This document shows positions 1 to 11,700 of a stretch of 64,000 bases of DNA, piece by piece. This stretch comes from Rhododendron vialii (taxonomy: Eukaryota; Streptophyta; Magnoliopsida; Ericales; Ericaceae). The position numbers and the translations under genes are program-made. Under the pieces are notes generated by a model that saw only the letters and a program-made list of their open reading frames with translations, was not told the DNA's origin and ran no database searches. Every line of letters starts with the position of its first letter. Position 1 is the first letter of the stretch. The stretch spans positions 19,618,501 to 19,682,500 of the forward strand of contig NC_080557.1 in NCBI RefSeq assembly GCF_030253575.1, read 5' to 3'.

Positions 1-189
1 TCATTTCTTTTTACTATATCTTCTATTGCATTGGTATTTTCAAGGATCTTCATCAACTTCTATCTAGTATTTTTAATTTATTGGAATGTTATTCCTACCT
101 TTAGGATAGAGTAAATTTCTTTCATGCAGGCCCAAAAAAAAAAAAAAAAAAAGTAGTCCAAACATGGAGGGTGGATTAAGAATGGGACC

Positions 190-300
190 CTACGGTGAGA
201 TCTTTTTTATTTTTTGAAAAGAAAGGGGAGACGAAAACTCAGGACCTTATCCTGATAAAATGACTGCCTTACCACTTGAGCTACCTTTTGTTCTCCATGT
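190..300 (-). mobile_element. tRNA-derived SINE head (remnant)
   Basis: Read on the minus strand, the segment holds a tRNA-like A box (GGTAGCTCAAGTGG), a short spacer, and a degenerate B box region (GGTCCTGAGTTTTCG). This is the layout of the pol III promoter of plant SINEs. No cloverleaf can be closed, so it is not a working tRNA gene. No target duplication was found, so the ends are approximate. Confidence 0.45.
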
Positions 301-1217
301 TCTAACTACTTGTACACTGATAATGAAGATGAATATTGAGAATTCTATTATACAATGAGCGAAATCTGCAAGCATCAAATGATTTTTTACTTAAACGACC
401 GTCAGGTTCATTGGCGAATATTCGAAAATTTATACCCATATCCATTTAAGACAAGTGTTGACCAGATGATAAGAAAAATTTTCAATAGATGTTCGGCTTA
501 ACTTATACCAATAGCGTTTTTAAGAGAAAATCACACATTTTGAGTCATTTTTTTATTATTAAAACGGTAATTTCAGCATTTTTATTCTTGTGCAGAGACA
601 AATAGGAAAAAGTCAAATAATTTGATCAAAAACTAAAAAAATATATTAAACTAAAAATTTCACTAACGTACAACGAAAAATAAGATAAATATAAAAGAAT
701 AAGTTCAGGCCATTTCAACAATCTCATGCGTATAAAGGTTCTGTTTGAATCATGATATTGTAGCTTACTAAGGAATTGAAAAGTAAAAATAAGGGACTAG
801 ATGGAAGTACTGAAGAAACAAATTAAATAGGGTATATTTCCTTAATTAATTTTCAGTTCAAAATATGTTTTTTTTTAGTCTCCCTTCATCTTTTTCTTTT
901 TCTAATTTCCCTCACAAATTAAATATGTGTCCAAACAGTACTGCAAGAAGAAGAGTCTGGTGGGATTTGCTGAAAGTCATAGAAGCACCAGAAAGGCTTC
1001 TTTTGACCCTCTTCATATACTTACCATTAAGATCATTAATCTACTCATATATCATTGTGCCCTCAAAACATAGAGACTTATACTAATCACACGCCGTCAG
1101 TATTATTTACTACCTCCTACTTTGCTATTTTCAGAGAGAGAGAGAGAGAGAGGTGAAATTTTTACTTCGAGATTGAAATCTGCAACCATCAGAAAAAGAC
1201 CTTAAAAGTATAGTAAT

Positions 1218-1294
<77 letters not shown>

Positions 1295-1475
1295 GTCTTG
1301 GCATGGCATGCTCTCGAAAAGTATAGTAATTTGTGTCCCTCCTTTCCATATGCACGTCTTTCGTATGTGTCATAGATGACTGAGGATCATATGCTCATGT
1401 CTCTTTTACTACACTACTACTTGTATATTTGGAGTGCATATGTAATGTAATTAAAGACATGCATTAAAGAATGAT
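301..1475. other. AT-rich spacer with CT/GT microsatellite
   Basis: No credible gene was seen. Short open frames here consist of low-complexity sequence. A (CT)n run followed by a (GT)n run occupies 1221-1289, and a short AG run lies near 1133-1153. The rest is AT-rich sequence with no recognisable domain. Confidence 0.6.
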
Positions 1476-1511
1476 GTCAGAAACTCTTTATTGAATCATG
1501 GCCCAAACACT

Positions 1512-1757
1512 AATAACATTAAAGAAACGAAGTCAGGGGGAGTCCTTTTTTTTCCTTGGACAGTCAGAGGTGTCCGGACTAGTTTACGCGGACCTCGATT
1601 ATTCTTTCTCTTCCTCGGTCCGATCAATGACAAGCTATTTACGTCGAGAATAGGGAATTTACAAGAAATTTCTCTCATGTAGCTTGATCCCAAGAGGTTG
1701 TCAAGTTCAAACTCAAAACGTTTGAGTTTTGTAATTTGCCACTTCAGCTACCTCTGG
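1512..1757 (-). mobile_element. tRNA-derived SINE flanked by a long direct repeat
   Basis: On the minus strand the segment starts with an A-box-like GGTAGCTGAAGTGGC and a B-box-like GAGTTTGAACTTGAC. It then shows the body usual in plant SINEs, including CTTGGGATCAAGCTACATG and a block ending GTCCGGACACC. The insert lies between two near-identical copies of GTCAGAA..TCTTTATTGAATCATGG.CCAAACACT (about 1477-1511 and 1758-1791). Those copies are best read as the target-site duplication, though they are longer than the usual 8-20 bp. Confidence 0.6.
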
Positions 1758-2427
1758 TCAGAAGTCTTTATTGAATCATGGTCCAAACACTGATTCAATC
1801 ATGACCCACTGTACCAATTCATGGCATGAACAAGCTCAGGAACCCGATCGGGGGCACTTTTTTAGGGGAAAATTGATATTGCTTATCACTAATAATTATG
1901 AGTTTTTATCTACTAATTGCGAAATGATTTCAAATGATTTGAAGATGTGGGCTAGGCTCGAGAAATTAGTAATCTTTCAATAATCAATATGCAAAGTGAG
2001 AGATTTAATCAAGTTATTCCTTTCCGCACAACTTTGCCATATGATCCTTCAACATATGTAAGGGAGAGATTTCATTTATTATGGTATAGATTGTTTTTAA
2101 TCCGAATCATCCAAAACACTTTTGGATGGTTGAGATTGCGTGTAATCCAAATTGGCTCTTCCGTGAGTAAGTTTTTCTCGTAAGGACAGACACTTTTGAG
2201 GTCTCATTTGGCAACCCTTTGTGCCTTGTTTACTTATTCAGATTTATTTTTATTTTTTAAAAAAGGGACGAAATTATTGGTCAACTATATCTAATGTAAG
2301 AGTTTCTCCATATGTAATTTTTTTGAAAACTGAAGTGAAAGATGGTTTTGTTAAAAAGAAAAAAGTGAGATGTTTTTAAAAACACCAAGCACCGACTTCA
2401 TGAAGAAAATAAAGATACAAGATACTA

Positions 2428-2644
2428 CTCCCTCCGTCCCTAAATAAGTGTCCGGCGCACAAACCTAAGCCTTTAAAAAGATGCATTTGTTTTGTTAAAA
2501 AAAATTAATTTTTTTTTCACAAATGAATAGATAGCAATGAGTTCTATTAGATTATGAAAAAAAATTAAATTTTTTAACGAAAAGCATGAATCTTTTGTAA
2601 GACCTAAGTTTGCGCGCCGAACACTTATTTAGGGACGGAGGGAG
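2428..2644. mobile_element. Stowaway-type MITE (Tc1/mariner-like)
   Basis: A 217-bp non-coding element with terminal inverted repeats starting CTCCCTCCGTCCCTAAATAA and ending with the complement (TTATTTAGGGACGGAGGGAG). It is flanked on both sides by the dinucleotide TA (2426-2427 and 2645-2646). The CTCCCTCCGT terminus and TA duplication are diagnostic of plant Stowaway MITEs. Confidence 0.92.
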
Positions 2645-3689
2645 TAACAGACAAGATGGTTATCGAAGTAGAAAAGTCGTATTTTATGGCGGCCAAGCCA
2701 ATGTACGACTACCATCCTTAAAATGAAGGATGTCAAATCACTCCTATTACGTATAGTTAGTTTACAAATTCCATGCTGATATGGGTTCCAAACTCACTAT
2801 CAAAATTCCTACAATATCAAACGTTCGTCGATCTGAGCTATTCTCATCGAGGAATAGTATATATTAACCAACGGGACCTGAGGTTTTTTTTTTTTTGCAT
2901 GAGAGAAGGTACCATAAGTCGATAATAGCAAGGACAATTTCGTATTTGTAACTGATCATTCAAAAAATAACAAGGGAGATGTGGAAAAGAAACAGAGAGG
3001 AAAACTAAATTCGGAATGGTGGGATGCTAAGACGGAGACTATGGAGGAATCTGAAATTGATGAAAATGAGCTTGCTTGGGCAGCAGACCCTATTTTGACC
3101 TTTGTTTGTGATTCAACTACAAAATTTAGAAATCGGTTGATGTAAGGACATGTAATTTCAGAAATTATTAAAATGTTTATTTGATATTGTAAATGAGGAA
3201 AGTGTGAAATTTGTTGAGTTTAATTGATTTGGGATTTGAATGATAGAATTACAATTAGAGGGAGTGCAAGTGTATTTTTTGTATATGCTAGTATATAAGG
3301 GGTGTGTTTGTTGTAGGAGATTAAAAATCTCCCATCTCTCCCTCCCTCCTCTCCCGATCTCCCTCTTTCTTGGCATCTCCCTCTCCCTCTCCCTCTTACT
3401 CTCACTCAAAAACCCACCAATAGAACTTCAACCCTCCATCAATCAACCTCCTAACCTTCACCTCTTCGTGTATTGGAGCTCGTATTGCATTCGTAGGAGT
3501 TCAGTGGTTTGTATTTGGCTCGGTGTTGATTTTGGAGGTCGAGGCCCGATCTCTCTCCGTGTTGGCTCTCCAACCTCGAGATAGGGATTTCTAGCTCTTT
3601 CTATATGCCTATGAGTTGAATGTGTGCTTTGATCGTGCTTGAAATCGTTGGTTTAATTGTTGAGAATAGTTTCAAAAATCTACAGAAAA

Positions 3690-3868
3690 TCTGTTCGAAC
3701 TAGAATGGTATCGATACCATTTGGCATAGGTATCGATACCTTTGAGTTCAAGATCCAGAAAATTACTTGTTATCGATACCATTTGTTCTAAGTATCGATA
3801 CCCTTGCGTCTGGAATGCCTCTTGGTCAAATGGTATCGATACCATTTGGCTAGGTATCGATACCTTTG
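3690..3868 (+). repeat. 62-bp tandem repeat with paired TATCGATA palindromes
   Basis: The palindrome TATCGATA occurs six times, at 3709, 3731, 3771, 3793, 3834 and 3855. The sites form three pairs, 21-22 bp apart within a pair and 62-63 bp from pair to pair, so the block is a three-copy tandem repeat with two palindromes per unit. It lies about 400 bp downstream of the LTR TATA box, within the presumed transcribed part. Confidence 0.9.
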
Positions 3869-4601
3869 GCTTAGAGGCAGTTTTTCAGCTTTGTTCTAAA
3901 CTTCATCTTTTGACCCCCATTACTTCTAACACCTCGAAAACACCTTTAAACCATCTCTAAGCTTGGTTACTCGTCCTTTGATGATTCGTTGATCGTTTTC
4001 ACTCTCTAAACAATCGTTAAGTGTCATCTTAGGTTTGTTGTAAATGGGAAATGTACCGTAAAGCTAGTTTAGGGTACCATAGGCTATCTGAGGTGCCGTA
4101 GTGAGTATTATGGGTAGACGTGAGCATGTCTAGCAGGACCCCTTGTCCTCTTGATTCGTTGAGCTATTATTTTTCTAATAGCGTTCGTTATCTTAGGTTT
4201 AAGAATCGATATAGGCGGGTCGTATGTCATATAGCTAATATGGGTTGGTAGGTTACTTTGAGATATGGTGAGAATGTATATAATTGCTTATATGCGATAC
4301 GGTAGATTGTTGGCATCGTAATGCTACGTGATTGATTAAAAGGACTTTTGGATTCGATTGAATGATCTGATGTTTGTGAAGGGGAAGTGGAATGAATGTG
4401 GATAACAAATAGATAGAGTATTGTGTGTATATATATATAGGGCTTAGTATGTTATGTAAGATGCGGATCTGTAAACTAATGAAAAGGCATAAACATGTAT
4501 GTTTGTGGAATTACGTAATGGTTAATCGAAGTTTTGTGGTACAATTGATAGATTGATGATGAAATTGATTATGAAACGATGACGATTATGAAATGTGTGA
4601 G

Positions 4602-4826
4602 AAGTGACCCACGTGGTCATTATTGAGGGAATAGGCTCGGGGTGACTCTACGCTCGAGGGAACTAGACCCGAGGTGACCCAGCTGATTATTATTATTGAG
4701 GGAATAGACTCGGGATGACCCTACGCTCGAGGGAACTAGACCCGAGGTGACCCAACTGATTATTATTATTGAGAGAATAGACTCAGGGTGACCTTACGCT
4801 CGAGGAAACTAGACCCAAGGTGACCC
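4602..4826 (+). repeat. 73-bp tandem repeat, three copies, in the solo LTR
   Basis: Units carry GAGGGAATAGACTCGGG, a TGACCCTACGCTCGAGGGAA block and GACCCGAGGTGACCC. Equivalent positions fall at 4671, 4744 and 4817, giving a period of 73 bp. Copies differ by a few substitutions. Confidence 0.85.
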
Positions 4827-5470
4827 TAGTGATTATTGATGGGAAATATCTGATTAAAATGAAAGATTTTGTAATGAAGGGATTTGACAATGATGACTGT
4901 AAACACGAGAAAGATTGTAGTATCGTACGAAGAATAATAAGATGATTTAAAAATTGGTTATAGACTAAGGTGAATTGACGTGAGTTTATTGATGTATCTA
5001 GTTTGAGGAGTAAACGGTTAGTGACTTTCCGCTGAAGTCTAGATTAATCCTTTTATCAAAGCGTGCAACTCGTTGGAAATCGTTCATGCTTTGGGCGTGT
5101 CTGTCTATACTCATTCATTCATGGTGCATGATTCATCACATTTCCATATAGTTTGAGCATAAAAATCTCTACTGGGCGTGTGTTTGCTCAAACCTATTAT
5201 CATTTCAGGTACAACACAAGGGCATAGGCATGGAATGTTTGGAGTGCATGCGGATATTGCTGTCAAAAGCTATTTTCAAGAGTTGTTCTAACATCAGTAT
5301 AAAAGAAACCGTATTGCGCTTTATCGTTTATTTTTGGAATGTTGTAATTGTTAAACAGGTTTATCTAAATTTGGGAGTCGTAATATCTTTTGGGGTATTA
5401 TTTCTATTATCGCGAGGATTTCAATTATTCAAAATTATTATTATTCATGTTGAAAATCGAGGGCGTGACA

Positions 5471-5770
5471 GTTGATTGGAAAGCATTAATATAAATTTGG
5501 CACATTATTAATGAGACGAAACGATCAATCAAAGCCCCAAAAAGTGCCAGACGCCATCAAAATAAGGCTCAAATCAACCGTCAACCAGTATGGTTAGCAA
5601 CTATCTCAAACAGTCGAATTGAAGATAATTGCAAATTTTACAGGATACATCTTCTTACCTATAAGCTATATTATAGGGGTGCAACATGCCAAGTGAAAAA
5701 GTAATTCAGGTAAAAAGTGACAAGCATGGATTAAGTTGACATATTTACATGGACATGTACACCTGAATCA
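5471..5770 (-). other. Probable 3' flank/UTR of the RING-H2 gene
   Basis: This lies between the solo LTR and the stop codon of the RING-H2 gene. It is AT-rich with no open frame of note. It presumably holds the 3' UTR and polyadenylation signals of the minus-strand gene, but no single signal could be singled out. Confidence 0.4.
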
Positions 5771-8735
5771 TTAAGATGGAATTTCAGCATTTGATGTAGA
5801 ACCAGCGTTGACACCTTCACAAACGTTGTGTCGGCAGAGTGGGCATACACTGAAGGCAATACCAGAGGAGCCAAAAGAAAAAGAATAATCAATTTACTGG
5901 AAGAGAAAACTGCTTAAAATAAAAGCAAAATGCTATTCTTCAAAAACTTGTTCACACAATCATTCACCATAGTAACGTGGCAGTGACATTTGCACAATTA
6001 AAAGACATCTTGATTTACAGGCTACTTGTGAGAGTTTTCTTTTTTTGGTGCAACGGAAATTACTTGTGATAAGAGTTACCACTGCAAAACTCAATCGTGT
6101 GCAAATTTGTGTATATATCTTTTATCCGTATGGCATTAACCCCAATCAAGCAAGCAAATACAGATAAGAGGACATACCCGTGTATCTCTTTAAGCCATTT
6201 ATCAACACACAACATATGATACTCATGGTGGCAAGGAAGAACTCTGATTTTGTCACCTTCTTCATACTCGACCAAACAAATGTAACACCTGTTGATCATG
6301 TTCCCGTTTATCAACAAACAGGGTTAAGCTGAAGAGCTGAACATTATAATATCCTACACAAGTACATTTGTGTATTTTAAGTGTGTGATGAGAGTATTAT
6401 CAACTACTATGACATTTTTGCAAACCATTTTACTTGTGTTTGAAGGCAAGTTATACAGCTCATCTTTTCAGGGAACAACTAAATTAGAATAAAGAAACTC
6501 ATTCCAAATAAGAGCATTAACGTGCAAGGTCAGCCATACACCTCGTTCTGGTCAAGACTGTACAAATTCTCAGGTAGAAAATCATTTTCCTTGTAAATTA
6601 TCTCCAATGTGCTTGACCAGGCAGTGAAGGTCATAAGATGCTATAGAAATTTTTTATAATAAACTCTTATTATTGATATCACATAAAACATGGAATCAAA
6701 TTTCAGAATCCAGCATTATAGCATCGATCATACTAGTACAGCCACGCCCTCTTAGTAGTCAAATTTTTTGCTTTCTTTGCAAATGTGTAACCAGTTGAGA
6801 AAAATACAAGATTATAGTATAAGACAACAAATAATTCACTGAACTTGAATTTAAAACAATTCCAACGTCTATGGGTAGATGTCATTCTGTAACCAGATTT
6901 CGATAAGGTGAAACACAGCATCCATTTTAAGCATTATCTTGATACAACTTTCTTGTTTAACTGTGAAGAAATACAGGCAATGATGGAACCAAAGAATAGA
7001 TAGTTCAGTTCGCAAACCAAAACATTACCAAACGCCTTCTATGCCATAAAAGAAGGTTTCCTGAAAACCCACAATGCAGGTATTGTTCTATCATTTTATT
7101 CAATGACCATATCCATTATTAGTAAATGAAATGCTAATTCTATTCCATAATTTAGTCATTATTAGCAATAGCTGGTACACAAGAAAGCAATTTCTTTTCT
7201 ATAAGTGGGATAAAGGGGCTTACTGTTCCACATCACTAGATTCACTTTCAGTTGCACATGACCTTTTGTGACTCTTGACGGGAAACAAGTTTACAACAGA
7301 CTCTGGAGCTGGGACAGAGAGCATGGATAGCGAAAGAGACAAAGGTTGGCGATGAATCTCGTCCAAAACCTACAGATCACATTAAAAGAGGTGCACTAAA
7401 AATCATCAACTTTATCTTAAACAACATAACAGCAAGAATAAAATCAAACATTTTCACATTATACACAGCATATAACAATAGGAAATAAATGCATCCTGCA
7501 CCTATCATTTATCAAACAGAAGGGAGGAAAAAGGTGCATCATATATGTATGTAAAACAACAAATAATTGTAAAACGCAAAAATAAATGGCAAACTAATGC
7601 AGTCATTCATTCACTGCTTGCAACTAGGATTAGCAATATCTTCAAGACATGCACATCATATTCAAGCATAGGCAAATAAATTGGTCAGCCCAACCCAAAC
7701 AAGTGAGATGCAGACATGAGGCCCATAACTGAGGGTATGGAAAAACCACTAAAAAATCAACTGGCTCAATACAAGCAGTTTATCTCTCATTCAAGGTCCC
7801 CAACAATGGCCAATCCCCTTGCATAGGACATAAAGATTTGGCATACTAAGATTTTCTTCGAACTTTGTGAACAAAATGTCGTTGATTTAATGAAATGTCC
7901 TTTCTGGTGGACCACTATGCAGTTCCCCAGGAATAGGTACAACTGCTTCTAAATTATCCATCTTTCTGTGATTCAAATGTACGGGCCCTTGGGATCAGCT
8001 TGAGCAGACCACAGAGGGGTCAGGTTGAGCGGGTGGGAGCTGGTTGATTGGAAGGTTAGATTCTGAATGCAGAAAAAGCAGTTCCTTCGTTGGATTTGGT
8101 TTCCAGTCTCCTATTCCATATAGCCTGATGCAAGCTTGGGGAAGTACTGTAAAATGTAAATACTCATGTAAACCCCTATTAAAAGGCTGTTCTTCGTAGG
8201 ATAGAGAGTTTGTGAGATTAAAGTTTTAGACGCTGGCAATTATTTTATACTTGTTTGAAGATCATCGCAAAGCCACTACAACTCCATGGATGTAGACCCT
8301 GGTATTGGGTGCAACACGTAAATCTCACGTCTTGTTATGTGTGTGCTTGGTAAACTTCCGTTCAATTAGAACTGGCAGCAGGTCAGATTCCGATCGTGCC
8401 TGCAGGTCGCATCAAAACCACCTTGACTGGATCTGAATCTAAATCTGACAAAATCCATTTAGAGTGTTAGTTTGAATTCAAATCCAACGTAATGGATATC
8501 CGCACCAATTCACAATGACAAGACAAGACTTGCCCTACTGGGGCAGCAGCACCAGAGCGGCAGAAATCATCAGACCTTTTCCACTCAACTGCTTGAATCC
8601 CACTCTCGACATCAGCAAGTTTGATCTTTTCCCAAGCATCTCCCAATCACACCACATATCTCACCCCACTCCCTCCCTATGTTTCATTATCAGCAGATGT
8701 ATATATACCATATACATGCCTATGTACTAGTGTGT

Positions 8736-8766
<31 letters not shown>

Positions 8767-11700
8767 TGTGTGTGTGTGTATAGGTAGATCTGTTACATGT
8801 GAGGACCATTACTCATCTTCCATAAACAAATCGCCTGACCTATTTTATTCTCTCTTGCAGAATCAAATGAAACCAAAACTCTAACTAATAGTGGTGTGAA
8901 CCGAACTGAAGTAGTAAACTAACACCAAGGGATACTAACGGGGCGGGTTTGGAAACAACTATGCCTGGGAATTTTCTTTCTCCGACCATACCCCGACAGG
9001 AGATATGTTGATGCTACCATCAGTAACCCTAGCAGCAAATGATTTTCCCCGACAAATCCCCAACATATAAGCCCCCAACATCAAATCAATTCTTAAACTT
9101 CTAGAAGCCCTACAATTTGGTTTGAACATGCCTCAAGGAAGTGATTTGAAAGATGGAGCCACCATCATGGTCTATATTTTCCATCTCAGTAAACATCGAC
9201 AAGGCATCTTGTTACCCATTGTCAATAGGCAAGGGAATTTTGACCCGTCACCAAAACTTGAACTCAATACACACTAAGAGGGTTTTGATCAACCACTTTT
9301 TGACATGACCACAAATATAACACAAGTCGACAATGCGAAATTTAAACAGGACAAATGACACTTAACTTGAAAACGACACAGACCTGGCACACGACACAAT
9401 GCAGCAACGCCAACTATATGCCATGATTTGGCTATTGTTGGTTATTTTTTTGTTGGTTTTTTAATTTATGAAATCATGGTGGTGTCGAAAATGTGCTCAT
9501 TTTTGCTGTGGATTAATTACATTAATTATGTGCTCATTTTTACATGTATAATTTTACATATATCATCCGAAGATTTTTTTTATTAAAAGCGTTAACTATG
9601 TCAGACCGCACATGAGACGATTTTAATCAGGTTGGGTTAGTGTCAAGATATATGACACGTTTTATTTAACATGTATTTTGATACGAAGCCAAAATGACAC
9701 TACACATCCACCCCTATTTGCCATCACCATCACTTCTCAAAATTACGACCATGAGGGAAAAAGAGATGAAGGCCATGAGAAAGAACAAAGAAAAACTGGG
9801 AGAACAATCAGTCGAGCATAAGAGAGACAGGCAAGAAGTCTTTCCGCTGTAGAAAGAGTGAGATAGAGTGATGAGAGACACACATGAGATCGTCGTTCAA
9901 GACATTATACACATTTTGATTTAAAAAACGCCGTGCTTTTGGCTAGGTATTACACTTTCTTCTGCATGCTTCCTGAGTACCAAGTTGCACCGCTTTTGGC
10001 ATTCTTTAACATAACTCTAAATTAGTGATAACAAAAATTAAGACAATTCCACGACATGTAAACTCCTATTTGCTCCATGACCATCCATAGATATTCTAGA
10101 AATCTAGCCCATTATGACAAATATTGCAAAAGAAATAAGCAACTTTCTTTGCATCCTTACATTTGGTAATCCTCGGGCCATGTAACTACTTATACGTCCC
10201 ACTACGGATGGCAATTTACGTCTTCCACATTTCTTTCCCGTTTCCCCCAAAGAGCTGGTAATGAGATTCAGATCCCAAGATGTTTGGTCAGGAATGGTAT
10301 ATGGTTCCCTCATCCTGCGTTGTTTTCATAAAGGTTAAAATGATAAATTAGGTTAATGAGTCTTAAACTCACCAGTCATGGCTTTGTGGGAAGAAGTTGC
10401 AACCTTAGCAACCCGTATAACTTATTGTTTTACCATGCAGCATAAAATATAACTTTCTTCCTTTTGTTTTCTTATTAACCTTGTTTTTAGCGAAACACGT
10501 CTACCATCTGCAACGCCGATCTCTTGTTTTCCTTCACTGTCTTTCTATATGGCCCCCTCTTTGACTAGAATAGATGACTTATCTTCTCTCTTCCTATCTT
10601 TCAAACAAAATTCTCCTCTTCTTTCTTTTTTTCTTTTTCTCTTGTTATCATGAGACTCTCTGTCTCCTTCAATCTCTCATGGTCAAAGCTTGAAAAGCAG
10701 TAGCAATAGACAATGGAAACAAGATGCCGGCATCAATTTTTACAGTGACATGGAGAACACTGGTAGATGGAGGCACCATCCCTCAAATCAATCGCTTGAG
10801 GTACAACGAAATCATTTCACAACTTCCAATAGGTCTTCCACGGGGCAAAAACGTCCCTACATACTGAGGATCCATTCGGGTAGACAAAATCCACTCCCAG
10901 TGAGATAAGGAAATGGTAGCATCAATAAATCCCACAATTTGAGTCGCAAAGTTCCCAAAAAATAAAAGGGAGTGGCGAAGAATATTTGGGGGATAAGGAT
11001 GGGCCCCAACCCAACACGTTGCCATAAATACTTCCCGCGCTATAGTACTTCTATTTCAGAAAAAGATGAAAGAAATTTGAAGAAGTTCGCAATGTTGACT
11101 GATGGATGCAATCAATACAATAGCTTGATACATTTTGATATCATGACTTTAGGAAATGTTGGAGAACTTCATATAAGCTCCACATTTACTATGCAACATA
11201 AGTGGTGGGTGGCTAGACGTTTCAACAGAGAATATCGGTTACTCTCCCGGCAAAGAAAATGGGAGCTATTGCGAAGCAGATGACCAGCTTCGAATTGTAC
11301 CAACTGTCATGTATCGTATCAGTACAATCTATCACTATCAATATTGTATCTCCCTAGTCAAACTCCCAAGAAACTTTTGGAGATGAAATCTCAAACAGTG
11401 CCTCCATATTCCTATGTTCGACTTTTATAAGTTAGTTCTCTTCATCGTAATGATGCTGATCGAATGCAGTTCCATTGGTTGGTTTTACTTCCATTAGGTG
11501 TAGTGGCGGAGTCACATGGTTCCCAATGTGCCCCCACTGCAATTTTTAATAATTTTACTTTTACCCCAAATTATAAATGCCATCAAAATTTGTATTAAAA
11601 AATTATACACATTTTTTCTCTTACAACACTTGCCTCCTTAGTATCTTTGTCAGGTTTTCAAAAAAGTACTCTTTTACGCACTTGTTTTCCATAAAGACTC

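Larger units (their letters stand above)
3141..5470 (+). mobile_element. Solo LTR of a Ty3/gypsy-type retrotransposon
   Basis: The 2330-bp block begins TGTAAGG, ends GGGCGTGACA, and is flanked by the 5-bp duplication GTTGA (3136-3140 and 5471-5475). This is the structure of a single LTR left after recombination between the two LTRs of a full element. A TATATAAGG box at 3292-3300 marks the likely U3/R promoter and sets the plus orientation. The LTR carries two internal tandem repeat families (3690-3868 and 4602-4826). No gag or pol sequence is present. The GGGCGTGACA end resembles long LTRs of plant chromovirus-type gypsy elements; that lineage assignment is inference. Confidence 0.85.

Noticed and set aside
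182-300. tRNA gene on the minus strand
   Set aside because: A- and B-box-like motifs are present but no cloverleaf stems can be formed; a SINE head explains it.
1131-1373. Minus-strand 80-residue frame with His-Thr and Arg-Glu repeats
   Set aside because: It is a translation of the (CT)n(GT)n microsatellite with no domain.
3240-3584. Plus-strand 114-residue frame and overlapping minus-strand frames
   Set aside because: They lie inside the solo LTR around its pyrimidine-rich leader; composition is low-complexity and no family is recognised.
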